Below are positions 41,950 to 51,427 of a stretch of 64,000 nt of DNA, in pieces. Made by a program: the position numbers and the translations under genes. Each line of letters opens with the position of its first letter. Position 1 is the first letter of the stretch. The notes under the pieces are model-generated. The model saw only the letters and a list, made by a program, of their open reading frames with translations, was not told the origin of the DNA and made no database searches. This stretch comes from an uncultured Bacteroides sp. Lineage in GTDB: Bacteria; Bacteroidota; Bacteroidia; Bacteroidales; Bacteroidaceae. Location of the stretch: assembly GCF_963675905.1 (NCBI RefSeq), contig NZ_OY780936.1, positions 1,559,946 through 1,623,945 on the forward strand. The letters are read 5' to 3'.

Positions 41950-44562
41950 ATGACAAGAATATTGCACGATCCACAAAACTCTGATAAGATTCTGCAGATG
42001 ACTGCAGATACAATGTTTTTAGTTGATTACGAAGGCATCTGCGTTGATTTGGTGGTACATGCAAACCGAGGGTTCTTTAGGAGAAGAAAGAATTTAATTG
42101 GTGAAAATTTCTTTAATTTATTACCGGAAAAGACATATTCTGCTATTAAAAAAGAATTTGAGAAAGTTAAAGAGAGTAAGGTTATATCTACAAAAAATTA
42201 CGAGCTACCTCTTAATGAAGGCACTTTTTATTTTAAGTGCATAATGCAACCTTTCGACGAAAATCTTATATTGTGTCAATATAGAGACATAACTAACAGG
42301 GCCCGCACTAAATTGCAACTGGAGAAAACGAATAACGAACTGCGGGAGATTGAAAAAGCTGCTAAAATTAGTCAATGGAATTACAATTATAAAAGTCAGA
42401 CATTTAGATATAAAGGATATTCCGGAGGGTTGGCTAACAGCGATCATTTTAAAGATATTTCTCTGGAAGCTTATCTGGAAATAATACACCGTGATGATCG
42501 TGCCGGATTTCTAATATGGATAAATAGTATTCTTCATCATACGAGTACAGATACTTATGAATACCGGATTTCAATAAAAAAGAAGTTTTTATTTCTCAGA
42601 CTTAAAGTTTTAAACATAAATGCTTCTGAGGATAATAAAGAGATTGAAGGTTTCTGCCAGAATATCACAGATATTATTAAGCTGGACGAAAATCTGGGAA
42701 GTATTACCAAAGCTGTAAACTATGCTTCGGAAGATATTTTTGCTTTTAAACCGGATGGAACACTGGCTTTTGCCAATGAACAGTTTCGCAAGCATTATCT
42801 TTTGACTGATGATAATGAGCTATCTACGATCAAAGTAAATAAGTTGCCAATAAAAAAAGAGCTGAAGGAAAGATGGATGAATATCCGTAGTGAATTTTCA
42901 CAGCTAACTGACATTGTGCGGTTTGTTGAAGAAAAACCTTTCCCGCATCTGAAAGAGATTCTGGCTTTTGATTTTTTCTCTTATATCATTAAAGATTCTG
43001 ATGATGAAGAGATTATCTGGACGTTTGGACGTGATATTTCTGAGCAAATAAGATACGATGAACAAACGAAAGAGGTAAATCAGATTATGAACACCGTTCT
43101 GGAGAATATTCCTCTTGCTATTTCTGTAAAAGACACTGGAAACGACTTACGATATATCTATCGGAATAAAGTTGCCTATGTGAGTATGAAAGATACAAAT
43201 GTTATTGGTAAAACCGATTTTGATATTTATCCTGACGAAATAGCCATAACATACAGAAATGAAGATTTAACTATTATAAAAAACAGAAAGCCAATTATAT
43301 TTAGCAAAGAAGTTGTCAATAATGAAAAAGGTAAATTAATTATCCACAAACAGAAGTTACTGGTAGATAACGGGAACAGAGCTCCACTAATTATTGCTTT
43401 AGAATCTGATATCACAAACCTGAAGGAGATGGAGAGTGAGCTGATTAGTGCTAAAGAGAAAGCTGAAAAATCTGATATGCTAAAATCGGCCTTTCTTGCT
43501 AATATGAGCCACGAAATACGTACTCCATTGAACGCTATAGTTGGATTCTCGAGAGTTATTGCTGATACGCAAAATGCGCACGAAAGAATGGAGTATTACA
43601 AAATAGTTGAATCAAACAACAGCAGGTTATTGCAACTGATCAATGAAATTCTTGATCTTTCGAGAATTGAATCGGGCATAATGGAGTTTGTGGAAGAACC
43701 TATAAATTTAAAAGTGATATGTCAGGAGGTTTTTGATGCACATAGATTCCGTACTCCGGAAAATGTTCAGCTTATTTTTGAAGAATCAGACGCTGATTTA
43801 TGGATATACAGTGATAAGAACAGATTGATTCAGGTTTTCTCTAACCTGATAGGCAATGCTTTTAAATTCACGAATGAAGGAAGTATCCGGTTTGGATATA
43901 AGATTATGAACGAGGAAATAGAGTGTTTTGTAAAAGATACCGGCATAGGATTTCCTAAAGAGAAAGCAAAGAATGTTTTTGAACGCTTTGCAAAGCTAAA
44001 TACGACTGTACAAGGAACCGGACTGGGTCTTTCTATCTGTAAATCGATAGTGGAAAAGCTGGGAGGAACAATCTGGGCAAAATCTGATGTGGGACAAGGG
44101 GCTGAGTTTTTCTTTACTCTTCCTTATGTAGCGCCTCAAAAAGAGTCTGTTAATCAAATAACAGCTGAAGAAGATGATGATTCAAAGGATATTGAACTAT
44201 CTGAAAAGAAGGATACGCTGATATTGGTTGCAGAAGACAACGATAGCAATTTTAAATTGCTTAATGTAATGATAGGTAAAAAGGTTACTTTGGTGCATGC
44301 ACATGATGGAATAGAAGCTATAACTATGTTTGAAGAGTACAAACCCGATTTAATCCTTATGGATATAAAGATGCCAAACATGGATGGACTGGATGCTACT
44401 CGCGTTATCAGACAGGTCTCCCCTGAGATTCCAATCATTGCTTTAAGTGCTTTTGTATATGATGATGATGTGAAAGCGGCTCTTTTATGTGGATGCAACG
44501 AATTTATTCCAAAACCTGTTTCTCAGGATAAACTAACTGATATCCTGAGAAAATATTTATAA
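41950..44562 (+). CDS. Cytosolic hybrid sensor histidine kinase (PAS-HisKA-HATPase-REC)
   Basis: An 870-residue two-component protein with no membrane segment or signal peptide. Residues 1-490 carry several PAS-like domains (for example DTMFLVDYEGICVDLVVHAN at about 18-37, and NVLPLA-type blocks such as TVLENIPLAISVKDTG near 383). The dimer/phospho site is His521 in ANMSHEIRTPLNAIVGFS. The ATPase part has NRLIQVFSNLIGNAFKFT, VKDTGIGFP and GTGLGLSI. The C-terminal receiver has AEDNDSN and Asp805 in LILMDIKMPNMDG. It probably senses a cytosolic cue through PAS domains. Output is unknown. Confidence 0.9.
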   Translation: MTRILHDPQNSDKILQMTADTMFLVDYEGICVDLVVHANRGFFRRRKNLIGENFFNLLPEKTYSAIKKEFEKVKESKVISTKNYELPLNEGTFYFKCIMQPFDENLILCQYRDITNRARTKLQLEKTNNELREIEKAAKISQWNYNYKSQTFRYKGYSGGLANSDHFKDISLEAYLEIIHRDDRAGFLIWINSILHHTSTDTYEYRISIKKKFLFLRLKVLNINASEDNKEIEGFCQNITDIIKLDENLGSITKAVNYASEDIFAFKPDGTLAFANEQFRKHYLLTDDNELSTIKVNKLPIKKELKERWMNIRSEFSQLTDIVRFVEEKPFPHLKEILAFDFFSYIIKDSDDEEIIWTFGRDISEQIRYDEQTKEVNQIMNTVLENIPLAISVKDTGNDLRYIYRNKVAYVSMKDTNVIGKTDFDIYPDEIAITYRNEDLTIIKNRKPIIFSKEVVNNEKGKLIIHKQKLLVDNGNRAPLIIALESDITNLKEMESELISAKEKAEKSDMLKSAFLANMSHEIRTPLNAIVGFSRVIADTQNAHERMEYYKIVESNNSRLLQLINEILDLSRIESGIMEFVEEPINLKVICQEVFDAHRFRTPENVQLIFEESDADLWIYSDKNRLIQVFSNLIGNAFKFTNEGSIRFGYKIMNEEIECFVKDTGIGFPKEKAKNVFERFAKLNTTVQGTGLGLSICKSIVEKLGGTIWAKSDVGQGAEFFFTLPYVAPQKESVNQITAEEDDDSKDIELSEKKDTLILVAEDNDSNFKLLNVMIGKKVTLVHAHDGIEAITMFEEYKPDLILMDIKMPNMDGLDATRVIRQVSPEIPIIALSAFVYDDDVKAALLCGCNEFIPKPVSQDKLTDILRKYL

Positions 44563-44565
44563 CGA

Positions 44566-45654
44566 ATGGGGAAAAAAGCCACTCTTATATACTTCCGCTT
44601 TTTAGGGGTTCTTTTAACTACTGCACTAGCAATATTTACTATTATTTTGGGGAGATACTCATACCAGAATCCCAGCAACGGTTTTTTGTTTCCTATAATT
44701 GGATTGGGAATGATTCCCGTTTTACTTGCCAATCTTGCTTTAGCTATTTATTGGGGAATCCGCTGGAAAAAATGGATATGGATACCGGTGATTGCTATTG
44801 CAGCTAACTATGAATATATTTCTGCAACGTATCAGATTCCGCACAAGCAGCTAAGCTATACAGATAAAGGGAACTCGATAAGGATTGCAAGTCTTAATGT
44901 ACAAAGCTTCCACGGAGATCCGTCGATTTACTCTGTTGGGGAGATTATCGGACTAATGAAAGAACAGCGAATTGATGTAGTGTGCCTGCAGGAATTTGCG
45001 GAGAGTCCTTATTTTAGCTCTGATAGCATAAATGCTCAATTTAAGGAATATCCGTATGTTGCTATGCACAAAAATAACACTCCGGGATTTGGATTGGTTA
45101 TTTACAGTAAATATCCAATAGAAAACAGAGATGATCTCTTTTTTGGCAACTCTGACAACAGTGCTATGTGGGTAGATTTAAAAGTTGGACAAACACCTCT
45201 GCGGGTTTTTAATTGCCATTTGCAAACAACTAATTTTAATCAGACTAGAGGCTTATTGAAGAAAATCACGCTTGGGGAGTTTTATGAAACAGAGAAAGAG
45301 GCTGCTAAAAAAATAACAGATAAACTATTTGAGAATGCTCTTAAAAGATCTAATCAGGTTGATTTACTCTGCAATATAATTGATACAACAAAACATTCAA
45401 TAATAGCATGCGGGGACTTTAATGCTCCTCCCTCATCTTATTCATACCACCGGATGAAGGAGAAATTGCAGGATGGGTTTCAAAGCGCAGGATCAGGATT
45501 TGGATATACTTATCGTTATCTTCATAAAACCCTGCGCATTGACTACATATTTCATTCAAACGAACTAACAGGAGGAGAATACAATTCTCCTTCTTTTGAA
45601 TTCAGTGACCATAATCCTGTAATTATGGAATTATCTCTAAAGAAGGAGAAATAA
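44566..45654 (+). CDS. Endonuclease/exonuclease/phosphatase family protein with membrane anchor
   Basis: A 362-residue protein. Two hydrophobic helices occur at the N-terminus (about residues 10-30 and 40-65), followed by the EEP catalytic domain (from about 100): SLNVQSFHG, VVCLQEFAESPYF (Glu), CGDFNAPPSSYSYHRM (Asp, Asn) and the terminal FSDHNPVIM (His-Asp). These proteins hydrolyse phosphodiesters in nucleic acids or lipids. With the membrane helices the active site probably faces the periplasm. Only three bases separate it from the hybrid kinase, so the two are co-transcribed. Confidence 0.86.
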   Translation: MGKKATLIYFRFLGVLLTTALAIFTIILGRYSYQNPSNGFLFPIIGLGMIPVLLANLALAIYWGIRWKKWIWIPVIAIAANYEYISATYQIPHKQLSYTDKGNSIRIASLNVQSFHGDPSIYSVGEIIGLMKEQRIDVVCLQEFAESPYFSSDSINAQFKEYPYVAMHKNNTPGFGLVIYSKYPIENRDDLFFGNSDNSAMWVDLKVGQTPLRVFNCHLQTTNFNQTRGLLKKITLGEFYETEKEAAKKITDKLFENALKRSNQVDLLCNIIDTTKHSIIACGDFNAPPSSYSYHRMKEKLQDGFQSAGSGFGYTYRYLHKTLRIDYIFHSNELTGGEYNSPSFEFSDHNPVIMELSLKKEK

Positions 45655-45658
45655 TATT

Positions 45659-46801
45659 TCAGGATAGCTTTGGCAAGTAGAAACTGAAAACAGAGCCTTC
45701 TCCTTCTTCTGAGCTAAACCAAAGTTCTCCACCATTCTTTCTTACAAAATCCTGGCATAACAAAAGGCCCAGACCGGAACCTTCTTCATTCTTTGTTCCA
45801 AAAGTAGAATAATGTGTATCTACATTAAGCAGTTTACTTTGGTCTTCTTTCTTTATACCACGACCATGATCCGCCACGCTAACGATAACCTGCTCTTCTT
45901 TTTCTTCTATTACAACCTGTACTTCACTACCCGGGTTACTAAATTTCAAGGCATTGCTGATAAGGTTACGGATTACGGTTTTTATCATGTCGATATCTGC
46001 ACGCACTTCCAGTTGATCGGGAGCCTGCAAATTAATCTTTATTTGCTTAAGTTCTGCTACCATGGAGAAAATTTCAATAACTCCTGCCGAAACTCCTACA
46101 ATATCAATATTTTGTGGAACCACATTTAACCGGCCAATCTGGCTCTTGGTCCATTTTAACAAATTATCCAATAATGAGAACAGCTCCTCAGTAGTTTGAT
46201 TTGCCATATTCAGCAACTCATGCATCTCCTCTCCTATTTTCTCGCCCGGTAAGTTGATCATCAACATATTAAGTACCATCTTGATAGATGCCATAGGCGA
46301 ACGAAGGTCATGAGCTATAACAGAATAAAGTTTGTCACGTCCTTTGATAGTACGCTTCAACTCTTCATTCTGGTTAAAAATGATTCGTTTTGCTGCGATT
46401 AAAGATATCTGATGCTTCACACGAATGATCAGTTCCTCTTTATTAAATGGTTTAGAAATAAAATCATTAGCTCCCATCTGGAATCCTTTTACAATGTCGG
46501 CTGTAGAATTCAGAGCTGTAAGAAATATAATAGGAATCTGAGCAAATGCAGGCTTTTCCTTAAGTTGTCTGGCAACTTCAAAACCGCTTATATCAGGCAT
46601 CATTACATCCAGTAAAATCAAATCGGGTAATTCCGATTCGACCATCTTTAACGCCTGTGTGCCATTCATGGCAGTTACAATATTATATTTTTCATTTGTC
46701 AACAACACTTTGAGCAATAACACATTGGACAATACATCGTCGACAATAAGGATCTTATATTCAGAGTAGTTTATCTCCATTATCATTCTTTTTATAGGCA
46801 T
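45659..46801 (-). CDS. Receiver-histidine kinase hybrid (REC-HisKA-HATPase)
   Basis: A 380-residue cytosolic kinase with an N-terminal receiver: KILIVDDVLSN (acidic pair), the phospho-acceptor in LPDLILLDVMMPDISG and Lys in NDFISKPFNKEEL. The HisKA His follows in YSVIAHDLRSPMASIKMV, and the ATPase part in IRNLISNALKFS, VADHGRGI and GSGLGLLLCQDF. A start at 46780 or 46786 would remove a few unusual residues. It lies 24 bases after the UDP-glucuronate decarboxylase and faces the EEP gene across four bases. It may serve in a phosphorelay with the hybrid kinase; this is inference. Confidence 0.88.
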   Translation of the reverse strand: MPIKRMIMEINYSEYKILIVDDVLSNVLLLKVLLTNEKYNIVTAMNGTQALKMVESELPDLILLDVMMPDISGFEVARQLKEKPAFAQIPIIFLTALNSTADIVKGFQMGANDFISKPFNKEELIIRVKHQISLIAAKRIIFNQNEELKRTIKGRDKLYSVIAHDLRSPMASIKMVLNMLMINLPGEKIGEEMHELLNMANQTTEELFSLLDNLLKWTKSQIGRLNVVPQNIDIVGVSAGVIEIFSMVAELKQIKINLQAPDQLEVRADIDMIKTVIRNLISNALKFSNPGSEVQVVIEEKEEQVIVSVADHGRGIKKEDQSKLLNVDTHYSTFGTKNEEGSGLGLLLCQDFVRKNGGELWFSSEEGEGSVFSFYLPKLS

Positions 46802-46825
46802 TATTAAATATTTTGGAGGAAATTA

Positions 46826-47758
46826 TTAAAGTATTGATTTAAAATAATCGATTGTTTTTATCAATCCTTCTTCCAGATGAACAGAGGGCTGCCAGTTTAA
46901 CATTTCTTTCGCTAAAGTAATATTAGGCTGGCGTTGTTTGGGATCATCTCCGGGTAAAGGCTTATAAATGAATTTGGATTTAGCCCCTGTTAACTCGATT
47001 ACCTTTTCCGCAAGCTCTTTAATTGTAAATTCATTGGGATTGCCGATATTAATTGGACCAACAAACTCATCATCGGTATTCATCATACGAACCATACCCT
47101 CTACCAGGTCATCCACATACTGAAAACTACGAGTCTGACTACCATCTCCATAAAGAGTGATATCTTTGTTCTTTAATGCCTGAACGATGAAATTGGATAC
47201 TACCCTACCATCGTTTTTACTCATTAAAGGACCATAAGTATTAAAGATACGGATAATTTTTATACGAAGTTTTTTTTGTCTGTGGTAATCCATAAAAAGC
47301 GTTTCGGCACAGCGTTTTCCTTCATCGTAACAAGACCGAATACCAACAGGGTTTACATTACCCCAGTATTCTTCCAGCTGAGGATGAACTATCGGGTCTC
47401 CATAAACTTCACTGGTAGAAGCCTGCAACACTTTAGCTCCTACCTGTCTGCCAAGAGCCAACATATTAATAGCACCCATCACAGAGGTTTTTACTGTTTT
47501 AACAGGATCGTGCTGATAATGAACGGGAGAAGCAGGGCATGCAAGGTTATAGATTTCGTCAACCTCTGCATTATACGGAACAGTTACATCATGGCGAACC
47601 AACTCAAATCGGGAATTATCCATAAGATGCCATACATTACTTCTGGAGCCTGTGAAAAAATTATCTAAACAAATAACACTGTGTCCGTCATTTATCAATC
47701 TAGTACATAAGTGTGAACCTATAAAGCCGGATCCTCCTGTAACCAATATTCTTTTCAT
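46826..47758 (-). CDS. UDP-glucuronate decarboxylase (UDP-xylose synthase)
   Basis: A 310-residue short-chain dehydrogenase/reductase of the UXS type, which decarboxylates UDP-glucuronate to UDP-xylose with NAD+. The NAD motif is [16 protein letters not shown] (residues 6-21), the sugar-binding segment [16 protein letters not shown], the catalytic TSEVYGDP and the YxxxK pair in [12 protein letters not shown] start at the ATG of 47758 (MKRILVTGG); a longer frame from 47824 would add 22 unrelated residues. It may provide UDP-xylose for the polysaccharides encoded upstream; this is inference from position. Confidence 0.92.
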   Translation of the reverse strand: MKRILVTGGSGFIGSHLCTRLINDGHSVICLDNFFTGSRSNVWHLMDNSRFELVRHDVTVPYNAEVDEIYNLACPASPVHYQHDPVKTVKTSVMGAINMLALGRQVGAKVLQASTSEVYGDPIVHPQLEEYWGNVNPVGIRSCYDEGKRCAETLFMDYHRQKKLRIKIIRIFNTYGPLMSKNDGRVVSNFIVQALKNKDITLYGDGSQTRSFQYVDDLVEGMVRMMNTDDEFVGPINIGNPNEFTIKELAEKVIELTGAKSKFIYKPLPGDDPKQRQPNITLAKEMLNWQPSVHLEEGLIKTIDYFKSIL

Positions 47759-48189
47759 TATAATGTAATTCTTAGCAGATTTATCGTATTTTATGTGTTG
47801 TATATGCGAAAAGCTATTATTCATTTAGCAATGCGTAACAAATATATTACTTTTTTTAATACCAAAACTATGTTTGCATTACTATTTTAACAATCTAAAA
47901 ACTAAAAAAAGATTAAAGAAACAAAATCAGTATATTAAACTATTGATTTTTGTTAAACAATAAACAAATATTAGATCTCTATTAATCAAGAACAAATAGA
48001 GTCTGGAATAATTAAAAATCAGGCAAAAGTTAATCTTTAAAATATTAGGTTATAATGTCATTATCTTGCAAGGATAAATCCATATAGAAAAAAAACAATA
48101 TTCAGGCATTCATTGTTTTTTCTATGATATTTATAATATTAATAGTTATTATTTGCTATATTAATTGCTGAAATACAAAATCCTGATCA
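47759..48189. other. Divergent intergenic region before the UXS and AI-2E genes
   Basis: A 431-base AT-rich gap. On the minus strand TATATTTG at 47839-47846 is a possible -7 box for the UXS gene, without a -33 match at the usual distance. No clear promoter was found for the plus-strand gene, nor any coding sequence. Confidence 0.45.
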
Positions 48190-49206
48190 ATGAATACAAA
48201 AGAACAATATTGCAAATATTCACTAATAGCCATTATTCTGGTTTTAGGAACAATTTTACTTATTAAATTAAGTCCTTTTCTGAGTGGAATCCTTGGTGCA
48301 TCTACTATCTATATCCTGGTAAGAAAGCAAATGTTCTATCTAACAGAGAAAAAACATATAAAACGTTGTATAGCTGCAACATTAATGCTTTGCGAAGCTG
48401 CACTGTGCTTTCTTATTCCTATTTCTCTAGTTGTATGGCTACTGGTTGGAAAACTTCAGCATTTAAATATTGATCCTCAGTCGTATATTTCAGCTATAAA
48501 AAACATTGCCAGTCTTATTTTTGAAAAGAGTGGTTATAATGTGCTCAATGAAGATAACTTATCAGCTATAACAGCTTTTATACCCAAAGCTGGTCAATAT
48601 ATAGTAGGCAATATAAGCAATTTTACCATAAACATGTTTGTTATGCTTCTAATTCTCTTTTTCATGCTATTAGAAGGAAGAAAAATGGAACTGTATTTAT
48701 ATGATTTATTGCCTTTTACCAGCTCTGATAAAACCAATGTGCTTAATAGAATAAAAACAATAATTAGATCTAATGCAATCGGCATTCCTTTAGTTGCCAT
48801 CACACAGGGAGGAGTAGCATTCATTGGGTATCTGATATTCGGAGTTCCTAACCCTATTCTTTTTGGCTTTTTAAGTTGTCTCGCATCAATTATTCCTATA
48901 GTAGGAATCGGATTGATTTGGGCACCATTGGTTGCATATATATTTCTGACAGGCGACTGGCAAAATGGTATTGGTCTTGCAGCTTACTCAGTTATTGTAA
49001 CTACCAATATAGACAATTTATTGCGCTTCATGTTGCAAAAGAAACTAGCTAATACACATCCGTTGATTACCATTTTTGGAGTTATTCTGGGACTGAAATT
49101 ATTTGGTTTTTTAGGAATCATATTCGGTCCTCTTTTACTATCTTTATTTATTCTTTGCATAAATATTTTTAAGAAAGAATACTTGGAAGGGAATAGTAAA
49201 GAATAG
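48190..49206 (+). CDS. AI-2E/PerM family transporter
   Basis: A 338-residue membrane protein with about 7-8 helices. Early helices (YSLIAIILVLGTILLIKLSP, about residues 10-29) and the conserved block GVPNPILFGFLSCLASIIPIVG (about 214-235), followed by the LxFGxxGIIFGPLLLSLFI end, define the AI-2E transporter family. These proteins move small molecules, sometimes AI-2 or Na+/H+ antiport substrates, but the substrate here is unknown. The gene stands apart, with a bidirectional terminator following. Confidence 0.86.
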   Translation: MNTKEQYCKYSLIAIILVLGTILLIKLSPFLSGILGASTIYILVRKQMFYLTEKKHIKRCIAATLMLCEAALCFLIPISLVVWLLVGKLQHLNIDPQSYISAIKNIASLIFEKSGYNVLNEDNLSAITAFIPKAGQYIVGNISNFTINMFVMLLILFFMLLEGRKMELYLYDLLPFTSSDKTNVLNRIKTIIRSNAIGIPLVAITQGGVAFIGYLIFGVPNPILFGFLSCLASIIPIVGIGLIWAPLVAYIFLTGDWQNGIGLAAYSVIVTTNIDNLLRFMLQKKLANTHPLITIFGVILGLKLFGFLGIIFGPLLLSLFILCINIFKKEYLEGNSKE

Positions 49207-49260
49207 ATTATCATAGATTTTATCAGGCTTCCAGGATAGCTAATTTGCTAATATAATAAA

Positions 49261-49299
49261 TTTAAAAGAGATTGCTCTAATTGAACAACCTCTTTTAAA
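49261..49299. terminator. Bidirectional terminator after the AI-2E gene
   Basis: TTTAAAAGAG (49261-49270) is the reverse complement of CTCTTTTAAA (49290-49299). It lies between the convergent AI-2E and acetylesterase genes. Confidence 0.6.
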
Positions 49300-49411
49300 A
49301 GTTCTTTTCTACGAATCTATGTAAGAGTCTATTTCTAAATATCAATTCTTAGAGACCTAATTTCATATTTAAGATAAACTCTTTCAAGTTAAAACTCTAT
49401 TGAAGTTTAAA

Positions 49412-51349
49412 TCATTTCTCTAATGTCATTTGAAATGGAGAAGCGGGAAGACCTGCGTTATTCTTCAGATTTACTCCCTGAGGATTATCATCCCATGCAT
49501 AGCGTACTTTTACCGGTCGTAAAATCTCATTATTCCAAACTATAATTTTATTATTTTCTATGACAGCTTCAGCCCATTTAAAACGTCCATCTTCACCTGC
49601 TACTGCAAAACCTTTTAAATGATCAACCGGCATCAGGTTATTTGTACCTTCTTCGAAAGAAAGGATTATTTTTCCATTTTCTACTGCCATTGATTTACAG
49701 ATAGGTCCATTACAAACTACATCATTATGGCCATAAACCATTTTTTTCGTCAATAAAGATATGCGCCTTGCCAGCTCCTTCTTATTCAATGGATGAATAT
49801 CGTTCCACTCACCCAAGTCAATAGCTACAGCCAAAGAAGTATTGGGAACTTTTAAAGAAACTTGTCGCTGAGCTTCACGCAGACCAGCCCAACCACTTTC
49901 TACTGGTTGAGGATGTGTTTGCATAAAATTAGCTAGCTGTACGATAAAAAAGGGTAAATCCTCATTGCCTAATTTGGTTCGCCAATCATTTATCATCGCA
50001 GTCAACAAAGCTTCATATTCGTCCGGCTTGCCTGTATTCGTTTCACCCTGATACCACAAAGCCCCTTTAAAAGTAAGATTCCTCAAAGGGGATATCATTG
50101 AGTTGTACATTCCGGTTGGAATATTCTGAAAGGAAACTCCTCCATTTTTAGAAGGTAGTTCACAACCTAACTTATATTTCCATTGGTTGGAAAGATTTAT
50201 TGTATCTCCATCAATGGCCATACAATAAAGTTTGTCTTTAACGAATCCCGGGAGTCCGCCATAACTAATTAAGCGAACTGTAATCGTATTATCACCAGCC
50301 TGTAATAATGAAGCCGGAATTTTATAAATACGAGGTGGGTATTGATAAGCTGTTGTACCTACAAATGTTCCATTTACAAATACTGAGTCGGCATCGCTTA
50401 TACATCCAAGGCGTAACACAACATCCTTACTTGCTTGTTCTTTGGTAAGACTAACATGCTGGCGGAACCAATGTGCCCCGTTTAATAGATTACCACCATT
50501 GATTGCCCAATCTGAAGAAAAGATATCTACCGTTTTCCAATCAGAATCGTCCAACTCGGACTTGTACCAACAAACAGGTGCATGTAGTCCTTTATCATTT
50601 TTATATAAAGTGGTATTCCAGAGATCAGACATCATTCCATTACATTTATTCGCTAATGCCCGATATTCATCTGAATTGAAAATATCTCGTTCACGCAATT
50701 TTTTCGGAAAAGCCTGCAACGCATCTTCACTCATCCAAGCTTCAACAGAGCTTCCTCCCCAACTGGAGTTCACAATACCAACAGGAACTTTTGTTTCATT
50801 ATACATCTCTTTTGCAAAGAAGTAGGCCAACGCTGAAAAAGACGGAGCATTTTCTGTTGTCAGAGCTTTCCAGTCCATTCTTGAAATATCATCTTTAGGC
50901 CCATGCAAATCATTGCCGTAGGGTGTTTTTACATAACGAATCATTGGATTTGAATAACTCTCTATCTCTTTGCGGAACATATCAGTAACTCTGGCAGCCG
51001 TCAATTCCATATTCGATTGCCCCGAACACAACCATACATCACCAATTAATATATCCTTTATGCAAAGGTCATTCACATTCATTTCATAAGGTCCACCAGC
51101 TTTTATTGATGGAAGAACAACCAGCCATTTACCGTTTTCATCTGCTTTAGTACTATACTTCTTTTTCTTGAATGTTATTTCCACATTCTCTCCGGCATCG
51201 GCTGTTCCCCATACCTTAATGGGCTGTTCACGTTGAAGTACCATTCCATCTGAAAAAATAGCCGGTAATTTTACTTTTGCTTCAGTCCACACTGAAAAGC
51301 TACAAGTCAATAATGCCAATAAAATTAATCTGAATTTACTATTATTCAT
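49412..51349 (-). CDS. Sialate O-acetylesterase-family esterase (SASA)
   Basis: A 645-residue exported enzyme with a signal peptide (MNNSKFRLILLALLTCSFSVWTEA). The SGNH-like GQSNMEL motif (near residue 113) has the nucleophile Ser, and the segment GIVNSSWGGSSVEAWMS, with LWYQGETNTGKPDEYEAL (about 430-447), marks the sialate O-acetylesterase (SASA/CE20-like) family. A jelly-roll-like insert lies between about 230 and 400. Just upstream on the same strand is the GH115 gene, so it may remove acetyl groups from xylan side chains instead of sialic acid. The specificity is inference from context. Confidence 0.85.
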   Translation of the reverse strand: MNNSKFRLILLALLTCSFSVWTEAKVKLPAIFSDGMVLQREQPIKVWGTADAGENVEITFKKKKYSTKADENGKWLVVLPSIKAGGPYEMNVNDLCIKDILIGDVWLCSGQSNMELTAARVTDMFRKEIESYSNPMIRYVKTPYGNDLHGPKDDISRMDWKALTTENAPSFSALAYFFAKEMYNETKVPVGIVNSSWGGSSVEAWMSEDALQAFPKKLRERDIFNSDEYRALANKCNGMMSDLWNTTLYKNDKGLHAPVCWYKSELDDSDWKTVDIFSSDWAINGGNLLNGAHWFRQHVSLTKEQASKDVVLRLGCISDADSVFVNGTFVGTTAYQYPPRIYKIPASLLQAGDNTITVRLISYGGLPGFVKDKLYCMAIDGDTINLSNQWKYKLGCELPSKNGGVSFQNIPTGMYNSMISPLRNLTFKGALWYQGETNTGKPDEYEALLTAMINDWRTKLGNEDLPFFIVQLANFMQTHPQPVESGWAGLREAQRQVSLKVPNTSLAVAIDLGEWNDIHPLNKKELARRISLLTKKMVYGHNDVVCNGPICKSMAVENGKIILSFEEGTNNLMPVDHLKGFAVAGEDGRFKWAEAVIENNKIIVWNNEILRPVKVRYAWDDNPQGVNLKNNAGLPASPFQMTLEK

Positions 51350-51427
51350 TTTTCCTCCCCCTAATCTTTATTGTTGAATAACTAAATGCGCATTCACATC
51401 TTTATTCATATTCTATAAAATGTTACT

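Noticed and set aside
47276-47668. 130-codon plus-strand frame opposite the UDP-glucuronate decarboxylase
   Set aside because: It is the shadow of the UXS gene, which has the full set of SDR motifs.
50442-50825. 127-codon plus-strand frame opposite the acetylesterase
   Set aside because: It overlaps the catalytic region of a well-supported secreted esterase and shows no family signature.
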